Both the position numbers and the translations under genes were made by a program. A DNA stretch of 64,000 bases from Fundidesulfovibrio soli (GTDB lineage: Bacteria; Desulfobacterota; Desulfovibrionia; Desulfovibrionales; Desulfovibrionaceae), in assembly GCF_022808695.1 (NCBI RefSeq), contig NZ_JAKZKW010000006.1, positions 84,789 to 148,788 of the forward strand, given 5' to 3'. The notes below the pieces were generated by a model, which saw only the letters and a program-made list of their open reading frames with translations, was not told the origin of the DNA and did not search any database. Positions 46,533 to 56,656 of the stretch are shown here, piece after piece. The first letter of the stretch is position 1. Every line of letters starts with the position of its first letter.

Positions 46533-48419
46533 ATGTCAGCACCGAGCCTCACATCCAAGTACCGGCCGCAGCGCTTCAGCGACGTGGCCGGCCAGGAAGC
46601 GATCAAGCGCATCCTGTCCAAGGCTTCCGCCGAGGACAAGATCGCGCCCGCCTACCTTTTTTCCGGCACGCGCGGCGTGGGCAAGACCACCCTGGCCCGC
46701 GTGCTGGCCAAGGCCCTCAACTGCGTGACGGCCCCCACAGCCGAGCCGTGCAACGAGTGCTCCCAGTGCCGCCAGATCACGGCCGGGGTCTCCCCCGACG
46801 TCATCGAGATCGACGCCGCCACCCACGGCAACGTCGAGGAAGCCCGCCGCCTCAAGGAGGACATCGGCTATGCCCCGCTGCAGAGCCGCTACAAGGTCTT
46901 CATCATCGACGAGGCGCACATGCTCTCCAAGGCGGCCTTCAACGCGCTGCTCAAGACCCTTGAGGAGCCGCCTGGCCGCGTGACTTTCATCCTGGCCACC
47001 ACCGAGCCGCACAAGATCCTGCCCACCATCATCAGCCGCTGCCAGCACTACGTGTTCAAGCGCCTGATGCAGCCCGAGCTGGAGGCCCACCTCGTCGGGC
47101 TGCTGGCCCGGGAGGACATCCCCTACGAGCAGGGGGCGGTGAGCCTCATCGCCCGGCGCGGCGCGGGCAGCGTGCGCGACTCCATGTCGCTTCTGGCCCA
47201 GGTGCTGGCCATGGGCGGGGCGAGCCTGCGCGAGCAGGACGTGCGCGACATCCTGGGCCTGGCCGGGCAGGACGTGTTCCTCACGCTCATGCAGGCCTTC
47301 AAGGAGCAGGACTGCCTGGCCGTGAGCGAACTGCTGCGCAACGTGCTGGACCGGGGCCTGGACATCGGCTTCTTCCTGCGCGAGCTGGCCTCCAGCTGGC
47401 GCAACCTGTTCCTGCTCAACCAGGCCGGTGAGAAGGCCCTGGGCTCCCTGGAGCTCTCCGAGGAGGAAGGCCGCCAGTGGCTCGGCTGGGCCAGGGACTT
47501 CGAGGCCCGGCATATCCACGCCTGCTGGCAGATGACCCTTGAAGGCCAGCGCCGGGTGATGACCAGCCTTGAGCCCGCATTGGCCCTGGAGCTTCTGATG
47601 CTCAACCTGGCCTACGTGCCGCGCCTGCTCTCCCTGGAGGCCATGAGCGCCGGGGCCTGCCAACCCGCGCGCCCCACCGGCCCGGGGGGCGGCTACGGAG
47701 GCGGTCCGCGCCCGGCGACGCCCGGGGCGCCCCCCCAATACGGCGCAGGGCAGCAGGGTTGGCGTCCGCCGCAGGCTTCGGCCCCGAATCAGGCCCCGAA
47801 TTCGGCGCAGACACCGCGTCCTGCGCCGCAACAGGCCCCGTACCCGGCGCAACAGCCGGCCCAGTATCCGGCCCCGCAGCCGGGCAACCAGGCCCCCGCC
47901 GGTGCCGCGCCCGGCCCCTCCCAGGCGTCTTCCGGGGGGCCTTCGCCCGCGCCCGGTCCGGGCAGCCAGGACCCTCCGCCCCGGGCCGCGCAAGCCACGG
48001 CCCCGGACATCGCCCCCGCCAAGCGGGCCGAGGAGCGCCCGCGCGGGCCGCGCACCTGGAAGGCCTTCCACGAATACGCCCTGCACGCGCTCAAGAACCA
48101 TCCGCCCCTGCGCGTGGCCTTCGGGCAGCTGGCCGGAGGCTCCCTGGACGCCGGGGACAGGGGCGACGTGCTCCGCCTGAAGTGCAAGAACGAGTTCATG
48201 TACGGCCAGATCACCGGCAAGCCCGAGTCCGTGAACGTTTTGCGCGGCCTCGTGCACGACTATTTCGGCCCGGACACGGGCCTGGAGTTCGACGTGGAGC
48301 GCACCGCCCAGCGCAAGCCCACGCAGGAGCTGCGCGCCCAGGTGGAGCAGAGTCCGCTCTTCAAGGAGGCCCAGCAGACGCTCGGGGCCTACATCATCGA
48401 CGTGCAACACAAATCGTGA
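46533..48419 (+). CDS. dnaX: DNA polymerase III subunit tau/gamma
   Basis: A 628-residue clamp-loader ATPase. The N-terminal AAA+ domain (about 1-370) has [20 protein letters not shown] (Walker A), the zinc-binding [10 protein letters not shown], Walker [10 protein letters not shown] and [14 protein letters not shown] Pro/Ala/Gln-rich linker (about 390-500) and a C-terminal domain, probably tau-specific, follow. The start at 46533 ([15 protein letters not shown]) fits the family; 13 extra open codons upstream do not. No obvious A-rich slippery heptamer for programmed frameshifting is seen. It is upstream of ybaB and recR, as in many bacteria. Confidence 0.94.
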   Translation: MSAPSLTSKYRPQRFSDVAGQEAIKRILSKASAEDKIAPAYLFSGTRGVGKTTLARVLAKALNCVTAPTAEPCNECSQCRQITAGVSPDVIEIDAATHGNVEEARRLKEDIGYAPLQSRYKVFIIDEAHMLSKAAFNALLKTLEEPPGRVTFILATTEPHKILPTIISRCQHYVFKRLMQPELEAHLVGLLAREDIPYEQGAVSLIARRGAGSVRDSMSLLAQVLAMGGASLREQDVRDILGLAGQDVFLTLMQAFKEQDCLAVSELLRNVLDRGLDIGFFLRELASSWRNLFLLNQAGEKALGSLELSEEEGRQWLGWARDFEARHIHACWQMTLEGQRRVMTSLEPALALELLMLNLAYVPRLLSLEAMSAGACQPARPTGPGGGYGGGPRPATPGAPPQYGAGQQGWRPPQASAPNQAPNSAQTPRPAPQQAPYPAQQPAQYPAPQPGNQAPAGAAPGPSQASSGGPSPAPGPGSQDPPPRAAQATAPDIAPAKRAEERPRGPRTWKAFHEYALHALKNHPPLRVAFGQLAGGSLDAGDRGDVLRLKCKNEFMYGQITGKPESVNVLRGLVHDYFGPDTGLEFDVERTAQRKPTQELRAQVEQSPLFKEAQQTLGAYIIDVQHKS

Positions 48420-48441
48420 ACCTGATTTCCCGGAGGAAGAT

Positions 48442-48753
48442 ATGAAAGGCATGGGAGATATGCTGCGCCAGGCGCAGATGATGCAGCGCAAGATGCAGCA
48501 GATGCAGCAGGATCTGGCCAACCGCCAGGTCGAGGCCACCGCCGGGGGCGGCATGGTCACCGTGAAGGCCACCGGCTCCCAGGAGATCCTCTCCGTGACC
48601 ATCGACAAGGCCGTGGTGGACCCCGCCGACGTGGAGATGCTGCAGGACCTGGTGCTGGCCGCCGTCAACGACGCGCTCAAGAAGGCCCGCGAGCTGCAGC
48701 AGTCCGAGATGGCCGGGATCACCGGCGGCCTGAACATCCCGGGGCTTTTCTAG
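48442..48753 (+). CDS. ybaB: YbaB/EbfC nucleoid-associated protein
   Basis: A 103-residue DNA-binding dimer of the YbaB/EbfC family. The Met/Gln-rich N-terminal helix ([20 protein letters not shown]) and the [15 protein letters not shown] strand are characteristic. It probably binds DNA non-specifically or aids recR and dnaX, between which it is encoded. GGAGGAAG lies 6 bases before the ATG. Confidence 0.94.
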   Translation: MKGMGDMLRQAQMMQRKMQQMQQDLANRQVEATAGGGMVTVKATGSQEILSVTIDKAVVDPADVEMLQDLVLAAVNDALKKARELQQSEMAGITGGLNIPGLF

Positions 48754-48756
48754 CGC

Positions 48757-49365
48757 ATGGCCGGACTGCCCAAGCCGCTCGCCGACCTGGTGGGCGAACT
48801 CTCCAAGCTGCCGGGCCTTGGGCCCAAGTCCGCCCTGAGGGCCGCGTTGACCCTGCTCAAGTGGCCCGAGGAGCGCACCCGGGGACTGGGCCGCTCCATC
48901 CACGACCTGCGCGACAGCCTGTTCATCTGCTCGGGCTGCGCGGGGCTGGCCGAGTCCGACCCGTGCCCCATCTGCGCCGACCCGCGCCGCACCCAGGAGT
49001 CGCTGTGCGTGGTCAGCGAGTGGGACTCGCTGCTCGCCCTCGAGGAGACCGGCCTGTACAAGGGCCGCTACCTGATCCTGGGCGGGCTCATCTCCCCGTT
49101 GGACGGCGTGGAGCCGGGAAGCCTGGAGATCGAACGCCTCCAGGCCCGCCTGGGCGAGGGCAACGTGCGCGAGGTCATCCTGGCCCTGGGCACCACCCTG
49201 GAGGCCGAGGCCACGGCCAGCTACATCAAGAACCTGCTGGAGCGCCAGTATCCGGGCGTGCGCCTGACGCGCCTGGCCCAGGGCATCCCCCTGGGGGCCG
49301 AGGTGAAATACGTGGACAAGGAGACCCTGCGCCAGTCCATGGTCCACCGCCAGGAGCTGGGCTGA
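48757..49365 (+). CDS. recR: Recombination mediator RecR
   Basis: A 202-residue protein of the RecFOR pathway. A helix-hairpin-helix (about 10-40: LPGLGPKSALRAAL) is followed by a zinc finger (CSGCAGLAESDPCPIC; four cysteines) and a Toprim domain (VVSEWDSLLALEETGLYKGRY ... LGTTLEAEATA). RecR helps load RecA onto gapped DNA. Only 3 bases separate it from ybaB, and its stop overlaps the recD2 ATG by one base. Confidence 0.95.
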   Translation: MAGLPKPLADLVGELSKLPGLGPKSALRAALTLLKWPEERTRGLGRSIHDLRDSLFICSGCAGLAESDPCPICADPRRTQESLCVVSEWDSLLALEETGLYKGRYLILGGLISPLDGVEPGSLEIERLQARLGEGNVREVILALGTTLEAEATASYIKNLLERQYPGVRLTRLAQGIPLGAEVKYVDKETLRQSMVHRQELG

Positions 49366-51581
49366 TGGCGCGCGAGGGCAGGGGGAGCCTGGTGGAGCGG
49401 CCAAAGCCGCCCGCCGAGCTGACCTGCGAGGTGCACACCGTCACCTTCTATTCCGAGACCACCAATTATCTGGTGGCCAAGGTGCAGGCCAAGGGCGAAC
49501 CCGGGGTGGTGACCATCGTGGGCACCCTGGGCCTGGTCTCCCCAGGGGAGACGCTCTTCCTGCGCGGGCAGTGGACCACCCACTCGCAGTATGGGCGCCA
49601 GTTCGCGGTGGAGTACTTCGAGCAGCGCATGCCCGCCTCCCTCACCGGCATCAAACGCTACCTGGAATCCAAGCAGATCAAGGGCGTGGGGCCGGTGCTG
49701 GCGGGCAAGATGCTGGCCGAGTTCGGGGACAAGGTGCTCGACGTGCTCGACGAGGCCCCGGAGAAGCTCCTGGTGGTCAAGGGCATCACCCCCAAGGTGC
49801 TGGAGAAGATCACGGCCAGCTGGAACGAGCAGCGCGAGGTGCGCGGCCTGATGCTCTTCCTGCAGACCCACGACGTGCCCACCACCTTCGCCCAGCGCAT
49901 CTTCAAGCATTACGGCTCCGGGGCGGTGCAGAAGCTCAAGGAGCACCCCTACGGGCTGGCCTACGACATCCACGGCATCGGCTTCAAGACCGCCGACGCC
50001 ATGGCCCTCAAGCTGGGCTTCGCGCCGGACTGCCCCCAGCGCCTGGAGGCGGCCATCATCTACGGGCTGTTCACCCTGAGCGACGCCGGGCACCTGTTCT
50101 ACCCGCGCGACGAGCTGCTGGAGCGCGTGGACGCCATGCTCGGCGGCGTGGGCCTGCACCTGCTGGCCGAAGCCCTGGAGAACCTGGACCTGCAGAAGAA
50201 GGTGCGCATCGAGAGCCTGCCCCAGCAGGAGATCGACCACGCCGTCTACCTGACCCATTTCTACAACTGGGAGCGCGAGATAGCCGAGCGGCTCTGGGCC
50301 ATCTCCTCCCATCCCGCGCCCATGCCCGCGGACAAGGTGGCCAAGATCATGCCCTCGGTGGAGGCGGAGTGCGGCATCAGGCTCTCCAGCGAGCAGCATC
50401 TGGCCGTAACCCAGGCCTGCACCAACAAGACCTTCATCATTACGGGCGGCCCGGGCACGGGCAAGACCACCATCACCAAGGCCATCGTGCGCGCGCTGGA
50501 CAAGCTGGGCTACAAGGTGCGGCTGTGCGCGCCCACGGGCCGCGCCGCCAAGCGCATGACCGAGGCCACGGGGTTCCCGGCCTCCACCCTGCACAGGCTG
50601 CTCGGCTCCAACCCGGGGGGAGGCTTCGCCCACAACGAGGAGCACAAGCTCAAGGCCGACGTGGTGCTGGTGGACGAGGCCAGCATGCTGGACGTGCAGC
50701 TGCTTCTGAGCCTACTGCGCGCCCTGCCGCTGACCTGCCGCCTGGTGCTGGTGGGCGACGTAAACCAGCTGCCCTCCGTGGGTCCCGGCAATGTTCTTGG
50801 CGACATGCTCGATTCCGGCTCCATCGAGCAGGCCCGCCTCACGCACATCTACCGGCAGGCGCTGGAATCCATGATCGTGGTCAACGCCCACCGGGTGAAC
50901 GAGGGCAAATTCCCTGTGCAGTCCGTGAAGAAGCCCCCTGAGGCGGACTTCTTCTGGGTGGAGAGCGACGATCCGCAGCAGGTGCAGGAGAAAATCGTGG
51001 ATCTGGTGGCCGAGCGCATCCCGCGCACCTACGGCTTCGACCCCAGGCGCGACATCCAGGTGCTCTCGCCCATGCACAAGGGCGAGGTGGGTACCCAGGC
51101 GCTCAACGAACTGCTCCAGGCGCGGCTCAACCCCTCCGGCAGAGAGCTGGTCCGGGGAAAAAATCGGTTCCGGCAGGGCGATAGAGTCTTGCAGACGAAG
51201 AACAACTATGAAAAGGACGTCTTCAACGGCGACCTTGGGTGGATCGTTGAAGTGAACCCCCACGCCGCCGAGCTCAGCGTCGATTTCGACGGACGCACCG
51301 TGCCCTACGAAAGCGCCGACCTGGACGAGCTCGCCCTGGCTTACGCCGTGAGCGTGCACAAGTCACAGGGCAGCGAATACCCCGTGGTGGTCGTGCCCAT
51401 CGTCACGCAGCACTTCGTCATGCTCAAGCGCAACCTCATCTACACGGCCCTCACGCGAGCCAGGAAGCTGGCCGTGATCCTGGGCGGGAAGAAGGCCCTG
51501 GGCATCGGCCTGGGCGCTGTGGGCACCACCAAACGCTTCACGCACCTGCGCTACAGGCTGCAGGAAACCTTCAACCGCTAG
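49365..51581 (+). CDS. recD2: RecD2 helicase
   Basis: A 738-residue superfamily 1B 5'-3' helicase. The N-terminal OB-like and helix-hairpin-helix regions (about 25-250; IKRYLESKQIKGVGPVLAGKM) identify the RecD2 subgroup, which works without RecB and RecC. Motif I is GGPGTGKTTITKAI (about 363-376), motif II VDEASMLD, motif III LVGDVNQLPSVGPGN. The C-terminal half has YAVSVHKSQGSEYP and LIYTALTRARKLAV. It is in the recR cluster and probably assists recombination or replication repair. Confidence 0.93.
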   Translation: MAREGRGSLVERPKPPAELTCEVHTVTFYSETTNYLVAKVQAKGEPGVVTIVGTLGLVSPGETLFLRGQWTTHSQYGRQFAVEYFEQRMPASLTGIKRYLESKQIKGVGPVLAGKMLAEFGDKVLDVLDEAPEKLLVVKGITPKVLEKITASWNEQREVRGLMLFLQTHDVPTTFAQRIFKHYGSGAVQKLKEHPYGLAYDIHGIGFKTADAMALKLGFAPDCPQRLEAAIIYGLFTLSDAGHLFYPRDELLERVDAMLGGVGLHLLAEALENLDLQKKVRIESLPQQEIDHAVYLTHFYNWEREIAERLWAISSHPAPMPADKVAKIMPSVEAECGIRLSSEQHLAVTQACTNKTFIITGGPGTGKTTITKAIVRALDKLGYKVRLCAPTGRAAKRMTEATGFPASTLHRLLGSNPGGGFAHNEEHKLKADVVLVDEASMLDVQLLLSLLRALPLTCRLVLVGDVNQLPSVGPGNVLGDMLDSGSIEQARLTHIYRQALESMIVVNAHRVNEGKFPVQSVKKPPEADFFWVESDDPQQVQEKIVDLVAERIPRTYGFDPRRDIQVLSPMHKGEVGTQALNELLQARLNPSGRELVRGKNRFRQGDRVLQTKNNYEKDVFNGDLGWIVEVNPHAAELSVDFDGRTVPYESADLDELALAYAVSVHKSQGSEYPVVVVPIVTQHFVMLKRNLIYTALTRARKLAVILGGKKALGIGLGAVGTTKRFTHLRYRLQETFNR

Positions 51582-51602
51582 CGCGCAGTACAGCCACCGC
51601 AG

Positions 51603-52655
51603 ATGATCGTAAAGAAAACCGTCAGCTTCGTCCTGCGCCTCGTTTTCGTGGCGGCCTGCCTGCTTTACGCCCTGTGCGACGTGAACGCCGAGGCCTTCCG
51701 GCTCGCCTTCGCCCAGGGCGACCTGCCCGGCATGCTCGCCAGCGTCCAGGTCCAGGATTTCGACAAGCTCCGCCAGGCCTTCGTCCAGTTCGACTCCACC
51801 GCCATCGTGGTGACCACGCTGCTCTCCTTCCTGGGGTACGCGGCAATGGCGCTGCGCATGAACTTCCTCTCCGGGTACAACTGCGGCAACTGGGTGGGGC
51901 TCAAATCCTTCCTGCTGTCCATGGCGGTGAACAACGTGGCCCCGGCCAAGCTGGGCGAGTTGGCCAAATGCTTCTACCTGCGCCGCCAGTGCGGCTACTC
52001 CCTGGGGCACACCATCAGCATGGTCTTCTGGGAGCGCTTCTTCGACCTCAACGCCATCCTGGCCATGGGCCTGGTGGTGGCCTTCCATTTCAAGCTCAAG
52101 ATGGCCTTTTTCCCCCTGGCCATCGGCGTGAGCGCCATCTGGGCCTGCCTGTTCGTGGTGCGCAAGTGGCCCTCGCTGGCGGAACGCATCATAGCCGTCA
52201 TCCCCATCGAGCGCCTGCGGGAGTTCATCATCGAGGTCAAGCTGCAGCTGGTGCACGGCGTCACGCTGCGCTACCTGATAGTGCTCATGTTCTACACCGC
52301 CCTGGTCTGGCTGCTCTACGCCATCCCCACGTTCCTCACCGTGCTGTGGGTGGCGGGGCTCAAGCTGACCATGGGCCAGACCCTGGCCGTGTTCATACTC
52401 TCCGCCCTGGGCATGGCCATGCCGTCCTCCCCGGGCGCTGTGGGCGTGTTCGAGGCCGCGGTGATCTTCGGGCTCGGCCTGTTCGGGGTGGACAAGGAGC
52501 TGGCCCTGGCCATCGGCTTCCTCATCCATATGATGCAGTACATCCCCACCACGGTTACCGGGCTGATCGTGCTGGCCAGGAGCGGCCTCTCCCTCGAGTC
52601 CATCCGGCACAGCGGCGAAGGCCTGGACGAGGCCGAGGAGAGCGCCCAGGCATGA
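51603..52655 (+). CDS. Flippase-like / LPG-synthase TM-domain protein
   Basis: A 350-residue polytopic protein of the lysylphosphatidylglycerol synthase transmembrane/UPF0104 (AglD-like) family. About eight hydrophobic segments are visible. Family motifs are [25 protein letters not shown] and [23 protein letters not shown]. It lacks a synthase domain. Members are thought to move or export lipid-linked substrates; the substrate here is unknown. It overlaps the downstream thiD by 4 bases. Confidence 0.85.
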   Translation: MIVKKTVSFVLRLVFVAACLLYALCDVNAEAFRLAFAQGDLPGMLASVQVQDFDKLRQAFVQFDSTAIVVTTLLSFLGYAAMALRMNFLSGYNCGNWVGLKSFLLSMAVNNVAPAKLGELAKCFYLRRQCGYSLGHTISMVFWERFFDLNAILAMGLVVAFHFKLKMAFFPLAIGVSAIWACLFVVRKWPSLAERIIAVIPIERLREFIIEVKLQLVHGVTLRYLIVLMFYTALVWLLYAIPTFLTVLWVAGLKLTMGQTLAVFILSALGMAMPSSPGAVGVFEAAVIFGLGLFGVDKELALAIGFLIHMMQYIPTTVTGLIVLARSGLSLESIRHSGEGLDEAEESAQA

Positions 52656-53458
52656 GCGCCCCCGCCTGCGTTCTCACCATCGCCGGGTCGGACAGCGGCG
52701 GCGGGGCCGGCATCCAGGCCGACCTCAAGACCTTCATGGCCCACGGCTGCTACGGCGCCAGCGTCATCACCGCGCTCACCGCCCAGAACACCCAGGGCGT
52801 GGCGGGCATTCACGCCCCCGATGCGGATTTCGTGGCCTTGCAACTGCGCACCGTCCTTGAGGACATCCCCTTCCGCGCCGCCAAGACCGGCATGCTCTTC
52901 AGCGCGGAGATCGCCCTGGCCGTGGCCGAGGGCCTTGAAGGCCGCGATTTTCCCCTCGTGGTGGACCCGGTGTGCGTCTCCCAGAGCGGGCACCGGCTGC
53001 TGCGCGAGGACGCGGTGGAGGCCATCGTGCGCCATGTGCTGCCCCAAGCCGAGCTGCTCACCCCCAACCGGCCCGAGGCCGAGCTGCTGTCAGGCCTGCC
53101 CATCGAGGACGAGCGCACCCTGCTCGCGGCCATGGAGAAGCTGCTCTCCATGGGGCCGAGGGCGGTGCTCATCAAGGGCGGCCACATGGAGCAGAGCGGG
53201 GGGCAGCTGACGGACTGGCTCGGCCTGCCCGGGCGCGAGCCCCTGGCCCTGCCGGTGCGGCATGTGGATACGCCCCACACCCACGGCACGGGCTGCACGC
53301 TCTCGGCGGCCATCACCGCCGGGCTGGGCAAGGGCCTGCCCCTTGAGGAGGCCGTGCGGGCCGCGCAGAAGTATCTCAACAGGGCGCTCGCCACGGGATT
53401 CCCCGTGGGCAAGGGCGCCTCGCCTCCGAATCACATGGCCGGTTGTTTCGGAGGCTGA
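52652..53458 (+). CDS. thiD: Hydroxymethylpyrimidine/phosphomethylpyrimidine kinase
   Basis: A 268-residue ribokinase-fold enzyme of thiamine synthesis. Signature regions are [55 protein letters not shown] and the catalytic [16 protein letters not shown] (Asp replaced by Thr/His-rich opening, Gly-Thr-Gly-Cys anion hole). It phosphorylates HMP and HMP-P. The ATG overlaps the flippase stop (ATGA). No other thi gene is nearby. The tRNA-Leu gene lies about 115 bases beyond. Confidence 0.93.
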   Translation: MSAPACVLTIAGSDSGGGAGIQADLKTFMAHGCYGASVITALTAQNTQGVAGIHAPDADFVALQLRTVLEDIPFRAAKTGMLFSAEIALAVAEGLEGRDFPLVVDPVCVSQSGHRLLREDAVEAIVRHVLPQAELLTPNRPEAELLSGLPIEDERTLLAAMEKLLSMGPRAVLIKGGHMEQSGGQLTDWLGLPGREPLALPVRHVDTPHTHGTGCTLSAAITAGLGKGLPLEEAVRAAQKYLNRALATGFPVGKGASPPNHMAGCFGG

Positions 53459-53574
53459 ACGACGGAGCGCGCTATCGCCTCCAACCTGTTGGCATCGAAA
53501 CCGTTTCGGTATATTTGCACCACTGCGCGCCTGCCAGGCCTTGAGGGCGGGCGCCGCGCCTCCTGCACGATCAT

Positions 53575-53657
53575 GCGAGAGTGGCGGAATTGGTAGACGC
53601 ACCAGATTTAGGATCTGGCGGGCAACCGTAGGGGTTCGAGTCCCCTCTCTCGCACCA
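53575..53657 (+). tRNA. tRNA-Leu (anticodon UAG), CCA encoded
   Basis: A 7-bp acceptor stem GCGAGAG/CTCTCGC encloses a D arm (GCGGAATTGGTAGACGC), an anticodon stem CCAGA/TCTGG with loop TTTAGGA (anticodon TAG), a variable arm (GGCGGGCAACCGT) and a T arm with GGTTCGAGTCC. The 3' end reads A-CCA. The variable arm is a short class II arm, as expected for leucine tRNA. Confidence 0.95.
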
Positions 53658-53712
53658 CATCACCTTCCAAGACAGTCCGAACAAGTTCGCAACTCACGAT
53701 AATAACAGACAA

Positions 53713-53735
53713 GCCCGGCTAGTGATAGTCCGGGC
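53713..53735. terminator. Stem-loop between tRNA-Leu and the sulfonate operon
   Basis: GCCCGG (53713-53718) pairs with CCGGGC (53730-53735). It lies downstream of tRNA-Leu and, on the other strand, beyond the alcohol dehydrogenase stop codon, where it is followed by TTGTCTGTTATT. It may end both transcripts. Confidence 0.4.
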
Positions 53736-53799
53736 AAGTCTAGTTTGCTCCGTTGCAATCCATGGATTTTGGGGGCACTCGAGCGGGGATGCTTAGGTT

Positions 53800-54957
53800 T
53801 CAGTTGTCGTAATTCGCCTGCAGTATCTCCACCACGTGCTGTTCCGTGACCGTCCTGGGGTTGTTCCCGATCAGCCGAGCGGCCCCCATGGTGGCCCGCG
53901 CCAGATCGGGTATGGCCTCGAAGGGCACCCCGTGGCTCTTGAGCGTGTAGGGAATCCGCAGGTCGTCCAGCAGCGCCTTGACCGCCTTGACGCTCAGGCG
54001 CGCGGCCTCGACCTCCGGCAGGCCGGAGACGTTTTCCCCGAACAACCTGGCGATCTCGATGAACTTCGCCGGGGTCGCCAGCAGGTTGAACTCCATGACC
54101 CAGGGGCAGATAAAGGCCGTGAGCAGCCCGTGCGGCAGATGGAACCTGCCGCCGATGGCCAGGGCGATGGCGTGGATGAGCCCGTTCTGCGTGTTGGAGA
54201 AGGCCATGCCCGAAAGGCAGCTGGCCATGAGCATGTTCTCCCGCGCGGCGCGGTTGCCGCCGTTGGCGTAGGCCTTGCGCAGGTTGTTCGCGATGAGGCT
54301 GATTGATTCCCTGTTGAGCAGGTCGGTCACCAGCGTGGCGCGCACGCCCGTGAACGATTCGATGGCGTGCACCAGGGCGTCCATACCGGTGGTGGCCGTG
54401 AGCGCGGGCGGCAGGCCGATGGTCAGCTCGGGGTCGAGCAGCACGGTCCTGGCGAAGATGTGTTCGCTGACGATGCCCTTTTTCACGTCGTTCTTCGTGT
54501 CTGAAAGTACGGCGATGGAGGTCATCTCGCTGCCTGTTCCGGCAGTGGTCGGGATGAGGATCAGCGGGACTCCGGGATTGGGTGCCAGCTCCATGCCGAA
54601 ATACTTGTCGATGGGCCCCTCGTTGGTCAGCATCAGGGAGGTGGCCTTGGCGATATCCAGGGAACTGCCGCCGCCGAAGCCGATGATCACGTCCGGTCCG
54701 GCCGCCCTGGCGGCGGCCAGGCAGTGTTCTACCACCTCGATCTTGGGGTCGGGCTCGACCTCCTTGAAGCAGTGGGTCGTGAGCCCCGGGGCCTCCAGGC
54801 TCCCCAGCAGCACGTCCAGCACGCCCGCGGCCGCGACGCCGGGGTCCGTGACCACCAGCACCTTGCCCGCGCCCAGGCGCCTGGCTTCATCCCCCACGTT
54901 CTTGATGCTGCCGAAACCATGAACGATCCTGCGCACGGTGTTGAAGGCGTGAATCAC
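53800..54957 (-). CDS. sarD: Iron-type alcohol dehydrogenase, probable sulfoacetaldehyde reductase
   Basis: A 385-residue group III (iron-dependent) alcohol dehydrogenase. NAD binding: GFGGGSSLDIAKA. Metal ligands are likely in GMDALVHAIES, NGLIHAIALAIGGRFHLPHGL (three His). TTAGTGSEMTSIAV is a family hallmark. Sequence alone does not fix the substrate. It is the last gene of the taurine operon (tpa-ald-ABC-this), where Bilophila SarD reduces sulfoacetaldehyde to isethionate. That context makes SarD the best guess; a butanol- or lactaldehyde-type enzyme is the alternative. It follows the ATPase gene after 25 bases. Confidence 0.75.
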   Translation of the reverse strand: MIHAFNTVRRIVHGFGSIKNVGDEARRLGAGKVLVVTDPGVAAAGVLDVLLGSLEAPGLTTHCFKEVEPDPKIEVVEHCLAAARAAGPDVIIGFGGGSSLDIAKATSLMLTNEGPIDKYFGMELAPNPGVPLILIPTTAGTGSEMTSIAVLSDTKNDVKKGIVSEHIFARTVLLDPELTIGLPPALTATTGMDALVHAIESFTGVRATLVTDLLNRESISLIANNLRKAYANGGNRAARENMLMASCLSGMAFSNTQNGLIHAIALAIGGRFHLPHGLLTAFICPWVMEFNLLATPAKFIEIARLFGENVSGLPEVEAARLSVKAVKALLDDLRIPYTLKSHGVPFEAIPDLARATMGAARLIGNNPRTVTEQHVVEILQANYDN

Positions 54958-54982
54958 GTGGAACCTCCGGGCTGTTGCGGGT

Positions 54983-55762
54983 CTAAAGGGTGAGTTCCGA
55001 AGCGTCGATGATCTCCCGGCGCATCTCCAGAAAGCGCAGGTCGGTCAGGTCCCTGGGCCTCGGCAGGTCGACGGTGTAGGTCCGCTGCACGCGGCCGGGC
55101 AGCTTGCCCTCCATGGTCACGATGCGGTCGCCCAGAAAGAGGGCCTCGTCGGTGTTGTTGGTCACGAACAGGACGGTGCGTTTCTCGTGCTGCCAGATGC
55201 GCTCCGTCTCCTGCTCCATGAAGATGCGGGTCTGGGCGTCGAGCTGGCCGAAGGGCTCGTCCAGGAGCATGACTTCAGGCTTGTTGGCGTAGGCCCGGGC
55301 GATGCCCACCCGCTGCTTCATGCCGCCCGACAGCTGATGCGGGTAATGGTTCTCGAAGCCGGAGAGCCCCACCAGGTCGATGTAGTGCTTGGCGATGTCG
55401 CGCTGCTCGCACTTGGGCAGGCCCTTCAGCTTGGGTCCCATCTCCACATTGCCGAGCACCGTCTTCCAGGGGAAGAGCATGTAGCCCTGGAAAACCAGGC
55501 CCCGGTCCGCGCCGGGCCCGGTCACTTCCCTGCCGTCCATGCTCACGGAGCCGGACGTGGGGAACTCGAGCCCGGCCAGGATGCGCAGGAGCGTGCTCTT
55601 ACCGCACTGGCCCGGTCCCAGTATCACCAGGAATTCGTTCTCCAGGACCTCGATATTCACGTCCCTGAGCACGGGCACTTCCTGGCGCCCCTTCTGGATG
55701 AAGGTCTTGCACACATTCTTGAATTCGATCTTGGTCTTGGCAGACCTTGCGGCGCTGTCCAC
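54983..55762 (-). CDS. Sulfonate-type ABC ATPase A (H-loop His replaced by Asn)
   Basis: A 259-residue ATPase of the TauB/SsuB/NrtD family. Walker A is GPGQCGKST (49-57), the Q-loop is FQGYMLFPW, the signature LSGGMKQR is intact (144-151) and Walker B is VMLLDEPFGQLD. The H-loop, normally FVTHD, reads FVTNN: the switch histidine is Asn202, confirmed in the nucleotide sequence. A second, different ATPase is encoded 2.9 kb upstream in the same operon with the opposite defect. With the two permeases it should form an asymmetric importer. Taurine or another sulfonate is the likely substrate from context. Confidence 0.88.
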   Translation of the reverse strand: MDSAARSAKTKIEFKNVCKTFIQKGRQEVPVLRDVNIEVLENEFLVILGPGQCGKSTLLRILAGLEFPTSGSVSMDGREVTGPGADRGLVFQGYMLFPWKTVLGNVEMGPKLKGLPKCEQRDIAKHYIDLVGLSGFENHYPHQLSGGMKQRVGIARAYANKPEVMLLDEPFGQLDAQTRIFMEQETERIWQHEKRTVLFVTNNTDEALFLGDRIVTMEGKLPGRVQRTYTVDLPRPRDLTDLRFLEMRREIIDASELTL

Positions 55763-55783
55763 GGCTGGGCCCTCGATTGTGGT

Positions 55784-56653
55784 TTAAAAGTCCGCGATCT
55801 TGCGTTTCCAGGGGCAGAGCTTCCTCTCCAGGGCGCTCACCAGCAGCGTGGTGCCCCAGGCCGCGATGGCGATCACGGTCATGCCGCCCAGGACCATGGC
55901 GGGTTTGGAGAGGTTCATGCCCTGGACGATGATGTAGCCGAGCCCCGAGCGCGCGCTGACCAGCTCGGCGGCCAGGACGCAGGTCCAGGCGATGGACAGC
56001 GAAATCTGAAGCCCGGCGAAGATGGACGGGAACGAGGCCGGGAAGCACACGTCCATGATCTCGTCGCGCCGGTTGCCGCCCAGGGTGCGGATGACGTCGT
56101 AGAGTTCGGGCTCCACGAGGCGCACGCCGTTGTAGGCGTTCAGCAGGCAGGGGACGAAGGTGCCGAGCACGATGATGAACACCTTGGAGGGCTCGCCGAT
56201 GCCGAACCACAGGATGGATATGGAAATCCAGGAGATGGGCGGCATGGGCTTGAGCAGGTCGAAAAGCGGTTTGACCGCCGCGTTGACGTAGCGATTGAGG
56301 GCCATGAACAGCCCCAGGGGCACGGCGATCACGGCCGCGATGGAAAAGCCGACGAGCACCCGTTGCGTGCTGGCCCAGATGTGGCCGAGCAGGGTCATCT
56401 CGGCCAGCTCGGTTTCCCAGAGTTCCACGAGCTGCGCCAGCACCGCCATTGGCGTGGCCACCGAGCTGGTGCCGCCGGAATCCGCGCCCTTGCTGGCCAG
56501 CATGTGCCAGGCGACGAAGAAGGTCGCCAGGGACACGGCGTGCAGGAACCAGCGGTTGCCGAGCACCTTCCCGATGGTCAAGGGCGTCCGGTCCGCACAG
56601 GCGGAGACGGTCTCGTTGGCCACGCAGCCGTTGTCTTTCGGTTCAGCGGTCAT
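55784..56653 (-). CDS. Sulfonate-type ABC permease 1
   Basis: A 289-residue permease of the TauC/SsuC family. The N-terminal ~30 residues are cytoplasmic; about six transmembrane helices follow. The coupling loop is intact: VIRTLGGNRRDEIMDVCFPASFPSIFAGLQI (trimmed). It stands 4 bases from the second permease gene and 21 bases before ATPase A. The two permeases differ substantially in sequence, so a heterodimer is likely. Confidence 0.9.
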   Translation of the reverse strand: MTAEPKDNGCVANETVSACADRTPLTIGKVLGNRWFLHAVSLATFFVAWHMLASKGADSGGTSSVATPMAVLAQLVELWETELAEMTLLGHIWASTQRVLVGFSIAAVIAVPLGLFMALNRYVNAAVKPLFDLLKPMPPISWISISILWFGIGEPSKVFIIVLGTFVPCLLNAYNGVRLVEPELYDVIRTLGGNRRDEIMDVCFPASFPSIFAGLQISLSIAWTCVLAAELVSARSGLGYIIVQGMNLSKPAMVLGGMTVIAIAAWGTTLLVSALERKLCPWKRKIADF

Positions 56654-56656
56654 GGT

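Noticed and set aside
46533..48419. Programmed frameshift in dnaX producing gamma
   Set aside because: No A-rich slippery heptamer with a downstream stem-loop is evident near the end of the AAA+ domain.
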